In this document: one piece after another, positions 51,801 through 64,000 of the stretch | How positions within the stretch are numbered: position 1 is the first letter of the stretch | Layout: every line of letters begins with the position of its first letter | From: Phaseolus vulgaris | Lineage: Eukaryota > Streptophyta > Magnoliopsida > Fabales > Fabaceae | Assembly (NCBI RefSeq): GCF_000499845.2 | Contig: NC_023755.2 | Coordinates: 37,646,023-37,710,022, forward strand | Direction: 5' to 3' | Length of the DNA stretch: 64,000 bases | The notes under the pieces: generated by a model | What the model saw: the letters and a program-made list of their open reading frames with translations, nothing else | What the model was told of the DNA's origin: nothing | The model's database searches: none | Made by a program: the position numbers and the translations under genes

Positions 51801-52689
51801 CTAAAAAATAATTTTAATGTAAAAGTGATATACTTTGAATAATATATGAATATTTTATTATTAAAGTGAAAATAATATATATATAAAAAAATCATCTATT
51901 TATGTTTCATTTTAAAAGAATTATCGATTTTTTTTTTAAAAAAAAAATTGTTTTTTTTTATTTTCTTAACATCTTTGTCATCAAAATGATGATAAGAATT
52001 TGTCATTGAGTTTCTGATAGTGAGTACTACAAGATTGTTCGATCATAGTTTTGGATAAAGTAAGTTCTTTTTTCTTTCTTCTTCTTTTAATCAATTTTGA
52101 ATTAGTTAGATTTTTATTAGTATAGGCTTTGCATGTGATGTTTAGAGTTTCATAATTAGTTCATGTTAGTTCATAAACCTGGTTATATGTTTGGATCATT
52201 GATTACAACTCTATGATGCAGGTTAATCTACCTTTGAGTTGTGTAGGATTAGAGCTCTTTGTGAGCACAATTGCTCAAAGTCAAGTAAGAAAAACTAGTT
52301 TTATTTTCAATAGAACCCTAATTAGAAGATCTAGATGTGAGGGTGATGTGGTCATAGTCACCAATCTCAAATCTTCTTGTAGGGATGTTTGATTTTGAAT
52401 AAAGTGGTATTTTGATTAAAATTAAACTTTGACTAGTTGATTATGCGTATTTAGAATTTGTATAGGTTGATTTTGTTGTGAATGAGTGCTTGAATATGTT
52501 TTGTTTGAGATTATAAAACTTAGTATGGTTGTATGAATGATTTGAGGTGTATTATAATCCATTTGAAATGTAAAAATTGTTCTCGGGACATTTTTAAATT
52601 AGGTTTTATGCAAAATTCGTTCTATATCTTGCTTAAATAAGTCCTCTTCAGTTAAGGTAGTTTGAGAGATAAAGTTTCATACTTATTTT
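48816..52689. other. Intergenic sequence upstream of the RING-CH gene
   Basis: 48,816-49,300 likely includes the promoter and leader. The rest is AT-rich. 52,010-52,400 is a higher-complexity stretch with possible splice-like signals and could be decayed repeat DNA. No gene is supported; the short frames at 49.9-50.3 kb lack protein features. Confidence 0.45.
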
Positions 52690-52900
52690 TGTAAGAGAAT
52701 TATTTATAGCTAAAACCTTGGTAGCTAATTAAATATTAATTTAAAAATTATTTATTAATAATAGAAATTAATTTACATACTAATAATTTTGTTAGTTTTT
52801 AAAATGTTATCTAATTTAATTAATATAACAAATAATTATTTATTATGTCTAAACTTAATTTCTATTTGATGAATTTATTGTAGTAAAAATAGCATCCTAA
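52690..52900. mobile_element. Half copy (one arm) of the CACTA-like MITE family
   Basis: It aligns by eye with the right arm of the element at 1195-4797: 'aaaccttggtagctaattaaatattaatttaaaaattatttattaataat' is matched there by 'aaaccttagttgctgattaaataccaatttagaaaccatttaacaataat', and the match continues to 'ttgtagta'. The other arm is missing. This copy has no insertion and shows what the empty copia target site looks like. Confidence 0.6.
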
Positions 52901-53699
52901 CAAATCAACTAAAACTAATAAAATTTATACTAAACTTAATGATCAACATAAATCCAATAAAATCATTAATTAAATACACTTGTATACAATTCCATCCCAT
53001 CATTAAAAAATATTACTGATAATACACTTCTCATTTCGCCACCAAAATCTAATAATTCAAATACCACAATAATATAATTAAATTCACAAGTGTTTATATT
53101 AGGGTTTGAGCTCTTCAAAGTTTCATCCTTATCATTTTCAATACTTTCTAAATAAGTTTGATTCCCTTCTTTTTAAGGAATGGATAAAAAGTTAAAAAAA
53201 GTTTTAACTTACTCCTTAGAAATTTGATTCACAAATACAGATATATAGCCTAACAAAGATTCTTCTATTTGGTTCAAATTTCACGTGTGATAAGAAAACT
53301 CTCACATGCAAACAAATTGAAATCTAAAGAAAAAAAAAATGTACTAAAAAAAGGATTTGATGGAGCTAAAAATTAGAAACAGCTTCATAAATATAAAAAA
53401 AAGATGTTTTATATTTTAGAGATACAATATATTGGATAAATAAACAATACATCAATAATTTTATATAAATTTTATAAATAGTAAAATATTTATTTTCTAT
53501 TTAGGTTAAGTTTTCTTTATCACTGGTTTAATGTATTTTACTTCATAAATTTAAATAACATTTATGTTGATCTTATTGAAGAAAATGTTGTGTGTGGCAG
53601 AGGGTGCGTTTGTCTATGAACACACACAATTTGATTAAAATTAGAAAGCATTTTCAGAAATTTATATGAAAACACCTTTTACATTAACATTCACATTAA

Positions 53700-54135
53700 A
53701 AAAATCAGTAAGTAATAACTAAATTTTAAAATTAAAAATAATTAATTATTTTATTGACTAAATTAGATACTAACTTAGAGGTTAAAAATTATTGATATAA
53801 ATATGATTTTTATTATTAATAAAATATTATAAAATAATTTCTAAATTGGTATCTAAATTAGTTACTAAAAATTTAACTACTAATATTTTGTATTCTAAAT
53901 TAGTTTCTAAAAGATTAATAAAAATTAATTTAGAATATAAATAGTTAGTAACTAAAAAGTTGGTAGTTAATAGTTAAACACTATTTAAAAAAATATTTTT
54001 ATCAATTTTTATTAATATAATAAATTATTATAGATATCAACATTTTTTTTAATTTACTAATTTAATTAATACAATAATTAATTAGATTGGTTTCTAAAAT
54101 TAATTTTTATTTAATAATTTTTTTTATAATATGAC
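53700..54135. mobile_element. Degenerate CACTA-like MITE relative
   Basis: It contains repeated 'tttctaaattggt(a/t)tctaaattagt' and 'gttggtagttaa' words in both orientations, as in the element at 1195-4797. It is about 430 bp and highly AT-rich; ends and target duplication are unclear. Confidence 0.45.
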
Positions 54136-54678
54136 AACGAGTATACGAAAAAGTTTAAATAATATAAAACTAATAATAAAGCGTTTTAATAACTTCTTTT
54201 ATCATTTGTATTAAATTGATTCTATACAATTCTTTTATAGTATAAATGATTTAGAAAATTTTAAATAATTTTTTATAAACAATTTAAGAATTTCAAGCAA
54301 GAAAGAATATTTTTTTAAAGATTTTCTCGGAGAAAAGAATACGAAGAAGGAATACGTGCGTCGTGCGCCTCGTCGTGTCGCTGCAGCCACCAGCGAGTGG
54401 TTCGTCCTTTTGCGGCTGTCCCGTCGCGTGTCGCAGCTGGTCCACCCATCGTGCGCCGCGCTGGTTCTCTCCACCAAGAATGTGAAAAAGTGGTGCCCTA
54501 ATTCCTCAAATCGGAACCTCACCGATCAACACCTTCGCAGTCCAGCACAAAGGTGATTGGTTGAAACGAGACTTCAATTGCCGGAGCTCCAAGCACCGCC
54601 AGCAAAACCTTAATTTGAAGATTTGGGGGTTTTAGGGTTTTGCGGAAGTTTTTGGCGGCAACTTGTTAGCCTTTTAAA

Positions 54679-56374
54679 ATGGTGGAGGGCTCTGCGGGTT
54701 TCCTCATTCCATGGACTTGTTTGATCGATCGAAAAGTTTGTCCTGATAATAAAGTATATTCCATGTCCGGTCAAAGGAAGACTTTTGCTCAGGCTTTGGG
54801 AAATACATGTGATATTCCTTTGTCCCAACTACCTATCCCTTGTATTAAGGGTGACTTGATTGTTGTCCAGATTAATGAGGCAGATTATTTGGCTGGTCTT
54901 GAGGATTGCAAAACCCATCTCCATGGTCGGGTTATTCTATCTAAGGGGGATAAACCTCTCACACACCTGGATTTAACTAAAAAGTTGCAACTGGTGTGGA
55001 AAGCTCTTGGACCATGGAAAGCAATTCCTCTTGGAAAGGGTTTATATGAGTTTGAGTTCGCTTCTATAGAAGACATGAGATGGGCCCTCGAAATGGGTTC
55101 CCTCAAGTTATCTCCTGGTTTATTGAGATTGTTTGCCTGGACAAAAGACTTTGTCCCAGCTACCATGAAGAATACGAAAACTCAGACATGGGTTAGAATC
55201 TACCATTTGCCTTTGGAGTATTGGAAACCAAATACAATATATTCCATCGTTAGAGGCCTTGGTACTCCTTTGTCTTTGGATGAGCATACTATGAGAAAGA
55301 ATAGGGGTATGTTTGCTAGAGTGTTGGTGGATATTGATCTTCTGTCCCCTCTCTCCGATCAACTTTTGGTTGAACGTCCAGACTTTGCTTTTGTAGCTGG
55401 TGTGGAATATGAATGGCTCCCTCCTTTTTGCTCTCATTGTAAGATGATTGGGCACGAGCTTGCTCAGTGTCGGGCGATCCATGACCAGGGTCGTGTTCTT
55501 GGGCCTCAACATAAACCTTCTCAGAAGGCATCTTCTGATGAACGGGACCAAGGGAGGACCGTGATTCCTAAACAACGTAAAGAATATAGGAAAAAAGATC
55601 CGGAGACAAAACTCGTGGAAGGCCTCATTGATAAGTTGAAAGTTGATGAAACAGGTGGAGGGGAGGATGTTTTTGCAGTTATGCCTCCTCTTGAGGATGC
55701 TTCAGATCATGATAGGTCCTCACCCAAGCAGGGGTTGTCCACTCCCACTTTGGACTCACTTGCTGTTATGCAAGCTAAGGACTCAGAGTCAAAATCAACA
55801 ACTTTTATTGATGATCATCATGTGGAGGTATCTGTTCCTGTGATTGTACCATCTCCGTTGCGTACTACCTCTCCTCAAAGGGTTAAATCACATGCGGATA
55901 CTAATGCTCCAGTTCCTAATGTGGAGGTCTCTGCTATTGTGACTGTACCATCTCAGTCGCCTCATCCCTCCCCTCGGAAAGGCTAAATATCTTGGGGATG
56001 TTAAAGCAATATCGTTGGTCCTTCAAAATCACTTTTCTTCTCTTGATGGTTTGGAAACTACAGATGTGGGAGTTGATTCTCATATTGGAGCGTCAACTAT
56101 TTCGCCTACCATTGTTGGAATTAATTCTGATCATATTGAAAATCAGGTTGTTTCAAAATTTTGGACTGACTCTAATGACATGGAGGAGGATGACAGTGAT
56201 AATGGGGAGGAAACAGTTCGCACTAAAAGAAAACCAGGGAGACCACCTAAGGGATTGGTAAATCCAGGAAAACTGCTAAGGCAGTTCTCTCTACAACGTC
56301 GTAATGAAGGTCTCTTCATTTTTTTGGAAAGTCAGAGGATTGGGGAACCACAAAACTGTGGAGATGTTGCTTAG
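54679..56374 (+). pseudogene. LINE ORF1: nucleic-acid-binding Gag-like protein, frameshifted
   Basis: The first frame runs 54,679-55,986 (435 codons). It has a DUF4283-like N-terminal region (KLQLVWKALGPWKAIPLGKG, followed by VRIYHLPLEYW) and a CCHC knuckle CSHCKMIGHELAQC at residues 251-264, then a Ser/Pro-rich, charged tail. A single-base shift close to 55,980 moves the coding into the next frame, where it continues from GKAKYLGDVKAISLVLQNHF to a stop at 56,374. This second part carries RKPGRPPKG at 56,228-56,254, an AT-hook-like DNA-binding motif. Its end overlaps the start of ORF2. ORF1 proteins bind LINE RNA and escort it to the target DNA. Confidence 0.85.
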
Positions 56375-59300
56375 TTTACTTAAACTACATAAACCTCTCC
56401 TGGTTTTTCTTGCTGAACCCATGATGTCGTACACTAATGCTTTCGACGTCCTTTTCAAATCTGTTAATATGCATTTGGTGGCTACGTCTCCTATTGTTAA
56501 TAAAGTTGCTAAGCTTTGGTGTTTGTCGGTTCCTAATCTTGTCCAAAATTTCTTGGTTAATGATCAATTTATCTCTGTAACTTGTCGTCTGGAGGATAAG
56601 AGTTTTAGCTTTGCAGGTGTTTATGGTGCTACCACATACTTGTCTAGACGATTTTTATGGAGGGATCTTAGTTTCTTCACAGGGCCTTGGTGTATTCTGG
56701 GAGATTTTAATGTTGTGCTCTCGGCGGATGACTGTAAAGGGGGGGTGGCTCCTAATCAGGTTTCTTGTAATGAATTTCTGAACTGGATTAATACTAATGA
56801 TCTTTCTTGTATGCCTTTTACTGGATCTTGTTATACTTGGTGTAACGGAAGGAGAGGGTTGCATAGAATTCACAGAAGACTGGATAGGGCTTTATGTAAT
56901 GGAGTGTGTCTGGATGAATGGGAATCTTGTTCTTATCAGGTTCTTGTTAAAAATTGTTCTAATCATTCCCCTATTATTGCTAGTCTTGCTAGTAATTCTT
57001 TGCGGAAGGTTAACAATTTTCGTTTCTTTTCGATGTGGCTTCAGGACACTTCGTGTCTAAAGCTTATTCATGATTCTTGGGCTAATCAGGTTGTTGGTTG
57101 TCCTATGTTTATCTTGCAACTTAAGTTAAAAATGTTGAAACTTGAGCTCCGAGACTGGAATAAAAATTCTTTTGGTAATGTTCATAATGGAGTTCTTCTT
57201 AAGCAGGACATCCTTCTTGGTATTCAAAAAAGCTTAGAGACTGCTAGTTTGTCTGATAGTGACAGACTTTTCTGTCAAGAAAAGATTGCTAAGGAGGAGC
57301 TTGATCATGCTCTTCACTGTCAATATTTGTTTTGGAAAGAAAGGGCTAGGATGTTATGGTTCAAGGATGGAGATCGAAATACTGCTTTTTTCCATGCGGT
57401 GGTCAAAAGGAGATATAATTCTAGTGGGATTCATCGTCTACGGATTGATAATGAGGTTACGGAGGATCCTAAAATCATTGAGGATCATATTTTGGACTTT
57501 TATAAAAATCTTTATGCTGAGTCTATTTCTAATGTTCTGGATACTGATAATATGGAAGATTTTATTGGTACTTATATTCCTGCGATGGTTTCCTCTGAGG
57601 AGAATATGATGTTGATTAAGTGTCCAGATTTCTCTGAAATTAAAAATGTTGTTTTAATCTTAACAGTAATAGTGCTCCTGGTCCTGATGGTTTTGGTGGT
57701 GTTTTCTATCATTCTTGCTGGGAAATTATTGGGACAGATGTTTGCAATGCTGTTCAACAGATTTTTAAACAAAACTGGGTTCTCCCTGGAATGAATAGTA
57801 ATGTGGTATCTCTTATTCCAAAGGTTCAGGGTGCTGATTCCATTAAAGATTACAAGCCAATTGTTGTTGCTAATTTCAAGTTTAAGATTATTTCCAAGAT
57901 ACTGGCGGATAGGCTTGCACTTGTGGCTGCTAGAATCATTTCTCCTAATCAATATGGATTTGTGCAGGGTAGACAAATTCAGGATTGCTTTGGTATTGCT
58001 TTTGAAGCTATTAACCTGCTTTCTAAAAAGGTTAGAGGAGGTAATGTGGCTTACAAAGTTGATATTCATAAAGCTTTTGACACTCTAAGTTGGAAGTTCT
58101 TATTATTAGTTTTAAAACGCTTTGGTTTTCACCCCTCATTTGTCGGTTGGATTAGTACAATTCTCCGTTCAGCTATGCTTTCTATAAGAATAAGTGGTAG
58201 TTTGGTGGGTTTTTTTCCTTGCAGTCGAGGGGTAAGACAAGGTGATCCATTGTCTCCTTTACTTTTCTGTCTTGCAGAGGAAGTTCTTAGTAGAGGTCTC
58301 TCTAAGCTTGTGAATGATAAGAAGATTTTAAATATGGCCAGTCCGCACGGTTATCTCACTCCCTCTCATATTTTGTATGCTGATGACATATTTATTTTTT
58401 GTAGGGGGGATATTAAGTCTCTTAGAAATTTGAGTTCTTTTCTTAAAACATATGGTGTTTTTTCTGGTCAATATATTAATAACTCTAAAAGTAGTTTCTT
58501 CACCATGGATAATTCTCCAAGATTTGTCACCAAAATTCAAAATATTCTTTCCTGTAGTCATGGTTGTTTGCCTTTCCATTATTTAGGAGTGCCTATCTTT
58601 GTTGGTGCTCCAAAGTGTCGGTTTCTTCAACCTTTGGCTTATAAAGTTAAATTGAAGCTAGCATCTTGGAAAGGTAAATCTCTTAGCATGATGAGTCGAA
58701 TTCAGCTGGTCAATACAGTGATTACTGGATCTCTAGCTTATAGTTTTAATATGTATAAGTGGCCTGTTTCACTTATTAAGCAAGTTGAGCAGTGGTGTCG
58801 GAATTTTATTTGGACTGGTGATATTCTGAAAAAAGGTATTGCTACCGTTAATTGGGGGAAAATTTGTTCACCTCTTGAGGATGGAGGCTTGAATATCATT
58901 AATCTTCATCATGAAAATAATGCATATCTTCTTAAGTTTGCTTGGAACTTTGCTTATAGCGACAAACCTTGGTCTTTACTCTTGAAAGCTAGGGTTCTTA
59001 AATCAAAATATGAATTTCGAACGGTTTATAGATCTTCCTCTCTCTGGCCTGGAATTAAACAATTTTATTCTACCATACTTGACTATACTTATTGGACTGT
59101 TGGTACAGGTTCTTTTATTAATTTCTGGAATGATAAATGGTGCTCTACTACTTCTTTAGCAAATATTGCAGGGTTATCTGGTGGTGTTAGCATTCCGGAT
59201 ACAGTCTCTCAATTTTGGACAGGTTGTGATTGGAATATTCCCTTCTCTTTACAGCAGATGCCTCTTTTTTTTAATCATATCATGATTAGAGAGGAACAGG

Positions 59301-60425
59301 ATATTCCTAATTGGATTCTAAATGAGTCTGGTCGTTTCACTCTTTAATCGGCTAGGACTTTTTTCTTGGAACCAGGAGTTCCAGGTGGTTGGGGTAAATT
59401 CATTTGGTCTTCATCTATTCCGCCTTCCAAAACTCTAGTACTCTGGAAAAATTTTCATGGGCGATTTCCTACAGATCAACATATTCAGAATAAGGGTTTG
59501 CATATATGTTCTATGTGTTCGCTTTGTGAAAAAGCAAGAGGAATCTATTCAACATCTATTTTTTGAATGTTCTAACGCATTGCATATTTTGAGTTGGGTA
59601 CGACAAATTTTTCTTACTTCTCATTTCTCTAATAAGGATGATCTACTTTCTTTTATTAAGAGTGATGGTAGTCCTTTGGTTAAATTGATTAAGCTTGCGG
59701 TGATAACCTTTTCTATATGGATGATATGGCGTATGAGGAATTATGCTAGATTTCAGGATAAGATTGGGGTTTCTAAGGCTATTTCGATAATTAAAGATTT
59801 AACTTGTCTAGTGGGAAATTCGTCTAAAGCTTCAATGAAGAATGATATGTTGGACTTCAACGTGATTAAGTTTTTCGGTATTAAGACTCATAGTGGTAAA
59901 GTTCTTCGTCCTCTTCCTATTAGATGGGAATTTCCTTCACCAGGCTGGGTCAAAATTAATACTGATGGGGCTGCGAGGGGGTATCCTGGTCTTGCTACTT
60001 GTGGAGGTGTTTTTCGTGGGAGTATGGGAGAATTTATTGGTGCTTTTTCAGCGTTTCTTGAAGTTCAAACTGCTTTGGTTGCTGAGTTTTATGGAGTTAT
60101 ACATGCTATGGAGGAAGCTCAAAAAATGGGACTTACTAATGTCTGGCTTGAATGTGATTCTGCCTTGGTTTGTGCTGCGTTTACTGCTAGGACTAATGTT
60201 CCGTGGATGCTTCAGAATCGATGGAATACTTGTCTTAATTTTTGTGGGACAATCAGGTTTAGGGTAACTCATATTTTTCGTGAAGGGAATGCGTGTGCTG
60301 ATAAGTTGGCTAATTTAGGATTTATTCATAGAGAATCTTTTCATTGGTATAATAGACTCCCAGCTAGTCTGTTCTTAGAATTCTTTATGAATAGGTATAA
60401 TCTACCTATGTATCGTTTGTGTTAA
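56304..60425 (+). pseudogene. LINE ORF2: endonuclease, reverse transcriptase, zf-RVT and RNase H, disrupted
   Basis: The apurinic-type endonuclease starts near 56,304 (SSFFWKVRGLGNHKT, where the usual Asn after Trp is Lys) with GDFN near 56,700 and NHSP near 56,960. A frameshift around 57,655 leads into the reverse transcriptase frame (APGPDGF just before, PISPLL-like DPLSPLLF, and YADD near 58,376). A TAA at 59,345-59,347 interrupts the frame. Coding resumes through the zinc-binding segment FECSNALHILSW, reached by another shift near 59,540. The final frame to 60,425 is an RNase H of the RVT_3 type (VKINTDGAARGYPGLAT, LVAEFYGVIHAMEEA, REGNACADKLANLG). This domain order is that of plant L1-like LINEs with a terminal RNase H. 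Confidence 0.9.
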
Positions 60426-60602
60426 CATATGGGTTTTGGTCTAGTCCCCCCATATTTTTGTATTTTATTTCTTTTTTCTTTTTTTAATAATATTTTTTTT
60501 CATGTGATGGCAGATGATTGTTGTTACTTGAAGTGTCAGCTTAGCTGAGATGTCAAGTTGCATAGTGATGCCTAACACGAAAATTTTATAAAAAAAAAAA
60601 AA

Positions 60603-62469
60603 TTTAGAAATGTTACATTAACTCCCTAAATAATTCTGATTTATTTATTGTTTATTGCTAATAAAAAACAAATTTAAAGTAAACATAAACAAACGTCTAT
60701 ATCAAATAATATAAAATTATTTTACATTATTATTACACACCCTATTCTGAGTCAAAGGAAAGGTTTAATGGTGAAGCCATTATGGATTAGGATTTATTCT
60801 TGGATTGTTTGCATGTATTGAATTAAAAGTAACTTATAAAACAGGGAAGTGGACATAAGCATTGTTGAGTTGTTGTTTTCCCAAGAATACTTGTGGTTTT
60901 GAAGCAACCATAATAAAACAATTCAAGACTATACCCTTAACTTTCTTCCACTTCCAATGTCACCTTAGTTATTATACCCACCAACTACTACTTTCCATAA
61001 TGCTCACATTAGATCATATATTTAATCATATAATTTAAATTTATGATTTAAAAAAAAATTATTAGATATGGATGTTAAGCTGTTGATAAAAGATGATGTT
61101 GTACCCATTTATATATCACGAAATATTTTAATTTTTAATTAATGTAAAATTTTCAATATCCTCATGTCAAAATCTGTCAATTCGTGTGTGAACATTTATG
61201 ACAACTCGTGTGTGAACATTTATGAATAATCCAATAACAATATGACCACATAATAAAATTTATTAAAATAAATTTTAAACATTTTCATCAAATACACCCA
61301 ACCATTAAATAAGTAAAAATGAAACATTATTGTTGTCTTAAAAAAATTCTTTTAAGAAATTTCTTTTACTAGAATGGAAGTTTTTTATATTAAAGTAAAC
61401 ATTATAATAAAATCTTAAAAGTGATATGAGATTAAGAAAAAAATTTAAAATTTTGTGTTGTAAGAGCATAACCTTGAATTTATAATTTGTTTAATATTTT
61501 TGTTGTGATGTGATTTTAAATTAAATTGAGGGTGGAGAAAGAAAATGCAGGAAAGGAAAGGCCACAATCACCGACTTAATTCATTTACAGTAGATGACAG
61601 GGAAGGAACAGGATATAATAACTCCACATCTCATGCCACATTTATTGCTTCTCTTTTTAATTTCGTAAAACAACTTTTTAATTACTATTCTTCATTCCCA
61701 ATTTTAATTGGATCACCTATTTTACTTCTTCATTCGTCAAACCTCGTAAATTACCATCATTAATGGAAAATTTAAATCAAATTGTGCTGCTTCTCGAATA
61801 TTACACAAATTATCATCGGTTAGAGGACATAGAAGATTAGGAGGGTTTTCAATTCAAGTTTATTCAGATAATATTGTTAATAAAAAATGTTTTGAAAGAA
61901 AAATTATATTTCAACAACTCTTAAATGATGTAAGAGTATTGAAAATAAAAGGTTTTTAGATGTTTATGTTAGAACATATCTATTTTTAGTTCAAGTGTTA
62001 TTGAAATACTTGCCGGTTTTATTTAATCAAGACGGATTAGGATTTTTTAAACTAAATATATAGTTACTTTATAAAAGATTTATCAAAATTTAATTATAGC
62101 ACTAGTTTGTTAATTAATAATTATGATTATGCATTCACAACTTTCATTTTTTAAAAGAAAAAAAAAAAATTCCTATGACAGGTGTTGGCAACAACTACCA
62201 CCTAACTTACACCATTAATAGAGTCGCTGATAGAAGCAAAATATTAATCACGTGAGCAAAAAGAAAGAGAATTAAGAAAAGAAAACACCTTTTACATAGA
62301 AACTAATTTGTTTTTTAATTAATAAAAAATAAATTAAATATCAATCACTTTAAGAATGGTCTAACTTTTATACAAAATTTATCAAACCTCACAAACTAAT
62401 TCTAGAATTACTTGGCAAAATAATTCATCACGTAATTAACCTCGTATAGACCAAAGGATCAAGACACCG
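60603..62469. other. AT-rich sequence between two LINEs
   Basis: No gene seen. The 72-codon frame at 61,545-61,763 has no protein-like features. Confidence 0.5.
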
Positions 62470-64000
62470 GTTATAATAAGAGAAAAAACAAACAATGACT
62501 TAAAAGTAACCCAAGACCAAAACTTTAATTGAATCATAACAAACAATTCTAAATCGTCAACCACACCCCCTTTGAAAATGACATTATTATTGTGCTTCCA
62601 AATCTCACTAACTACTGCAATCCAAACCGCTCTCCAAACATCATTAACTAAATCAGAAGCTTACACAACCTAAATTGAAAAAAGTTTAAGAGTGGTTCAT
62701 TATGACACATTGACTTCACACCAAGCCAAGCAAAACATTGACACCATACTGACCAAGCTATTATGCACTCAAAAACCAAGTGGCGACAATTCTCTTCCTC
62801 CATCCCACAAAGACTACAAAAAAGGCTTTTGACTGTGATCTCACGCCTTTCTAAATTGACCATAGTAACAATCTTATTTTCTAGCACCCTCCAAGTAGAG
62901 ACAAGTGCAGAGGGCACAACTTTACTCCTCCAAAACTTTTTATACGCAGAAACATTCTCCCCTTCTCGTGCCCTCCTTAAACAATTATAAGCACTTTTTA
63001 TCGTATAAATTCTCATCTTTCCAAATCCAACTATCCACCTCTTCCAAGTCAAAGCTCAACCCTTGAAACTCCGAGAAAAAAAGGCTCACCAAAGGCTTTT
63101 CCCATTAAAAAAAAAACTCCTCCTCCATGCCAGTTGTCACTCCCAAACACCATTAGTCCATATCCCAAGCTCGACCACCTTAGTAGCTTTGCAAGAGGTC
63201 AGGGAGAACAACCTCGGGTAGATATTCTTTAAAGCCCTACTACCCGCCCAACAATCCTCCCAAAAGGAAATTTCCTCTCCATTGCCAATCTTCCACTTGA
63301 AAGCATTTTCAAAATTCCTTTCCCATCCCTCCAAACTCCAAACCTCCTTCTAATCTTTCCACCAGAGAGACCCTACTATTTTTCACGCCCTCTCTCAGGC
63401 TTCTTCAGCCTCCATATTTGGGTTCAAGAACCTCCTTCCACAAACCGTCCTTATCCGTCCTCAACCGCCAAATCCATTTCCCTAATAAAGTCGTGTTAAA
63501 TACCCTTAAGTCTAGTATACCGAGACCACCAACCTTGCGTGACTCACAAACCTTACTCCAAGAAGCCCAGACGACCTTTCTTTTGTCAGCACCCCACCCC
63601 CATAAGAAATTCCTTTGAATCCTCATTATCTCATTTGCCACCATGAAGGGCATTTTGATTAAAGACAGATAAAATAATGGAATAGAGGAAAGTACATACT
63701 TAATCAGACAAATCCTCTCGACCAAAGACAAAAATATGCATTTCCATCTACACAGTCTAGCCTTCAATCTTTCTATCACTCCACTCCAAAACGCACATCT
63801 CTTATGACACCCCCTACCAACATACCCAAGTAAACAAAAGGGATTACCATCACGTCGCAATTAAAAATCGCTGCAAAATGCTGGAGCGATAATTGGTCAA
63901 TCCCCAGCTCGTCAATCCTGCTCTTCAAAAAATTCACCTTAAGCCCATAACAGAGTTCAAAAGAGTTCAGATCCACCTTGATATTAAAAACGCTTTTAGT
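62470..64000 (-). pseudogene. 3' part of a second LINE: reverse transcriptase C-terminus and zf-RVT, running off the edge
   Basis: Broken minus-strand frames read in order from the right edge. The first has GLKVNFLKSR and YLGMLVGG (reverse transcriptase palm/thumb). Next comes LCRWKCIFLSLVERICLIKY with FLWGWGADKRKVVW and GGLGILDLRVFNTTLLGKW. After that come WKIGNGEEISFWEDCW and the zf-RVT segment FWRSKVVPSALVSTWRVL with CSLCG and HLVFEC. After a further shift a C-terminal piece (VWRAVWIAVVSEIWKHNNN) ends near 62,470. At least three frame breaks separate the pieces. No RNase H follows, so it is a different subgroup from the LINE at 54.3-60.6 kb. The 5' part lies beyond the window. Confidence 0.88.

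Larger units (their letters stand above)
54330..60602 (+). mobile_element. L1-like non-LTR retrotransposon (LINE), nearly full length
   Basis: A plus-strand LINE: a G/C-rich 5' leader beginning about 54,330, ORF1 with a zinc knuckle, ORF2 with endonuclease, reverse transcriptase, zinc-finger and RNase H domains, a short 3' UTR and a 13-A tail (about 60,590-60,602). The leader stands out from its AT-rich surroundings. ORF1 carries one frameshift, and ORF2 two frameshifts and one in-frame TAA, so this copy is dead but comparatively recent. The target-site duplication could not be fixed by eye. Confidence 0.9.

Noticed and set aside
1..64000. CRISPR array, operon or phage-like system
   Set aside because: The short tandem repeats here are AT-rich micro- or minisatellites without unique regular spacers, and all genes have plant intron structure.

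Overview
The window reads as nuclear DNA of a flowering plant: AT-rich intergenic sequence, intron-split genes with GT-AG boundaries, plant-specific gene types (plastid MEP-pathway HDS, PDI-like 1-4, plant receptor-like kinase) and plant transposons. A papilionoid legume is my best guess from the style of the genes and the short LTR that starts TGTTGGAGATCCCACATCGA; this is inference.

Layout. 1-10,690 is gene-free. It holds a 3.6-kb CACTA-like element (1195-4797) into which a damaged Ty1/copia element (1305-4569) is inserted, and a short TRIM-like LTR remnant (7128-7231). At 10,776 (+) is a small secreted/type I membrane protein. 12.7-15.1 kb contains two MITE-like elements. 17,729-20,520 (+) is a nine-exon receptor-like kinase with a degenerate ectodomain and a mutated catalytic loop. 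21,075-24,999 (+) is a twelve-exon ER protein disulfide isomerase ending in KDEL. 27.0-27.8 kb is an inverted pair of MITE copies. 28,428-28,808 (+) is a single-exon arabinogalactan-like type I membrane protein. 32,453-37,522 (-) is the nineteen-exon HDS/ispG gene. 37.9-45.4 kb is very AT-rich and gene-free, with several small tandem repeats. 45,417-48,815 (-) is a seven-exon membrane RING-CH E3 ligase. 52.7-54.1 kb has more copies of the CACTA-like family. 54.3-60.6 kb (+) is a nearly complete L1-like LINE, and 62.47-64.0 kb (-) is the 3' part of a second, different LINE that runs off the right edge.

The exon joins of the four multi-exon genes were worked out by hand from splice sites and codon phase. 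The host genes are unrelated housekeeping or signalling genes and form no cluster. No prokaryotic-style system, CRISPR array, rRNA or tRNA gene was seen. The least ordinary observations are: a copia copy with only one LTR that still has a perfect 5-bp target-site duplication; the kinase with HTN in place of HRD; a duplicated splice donor in a PDI intron; and a GC-AG intron in the RING-CH gene.
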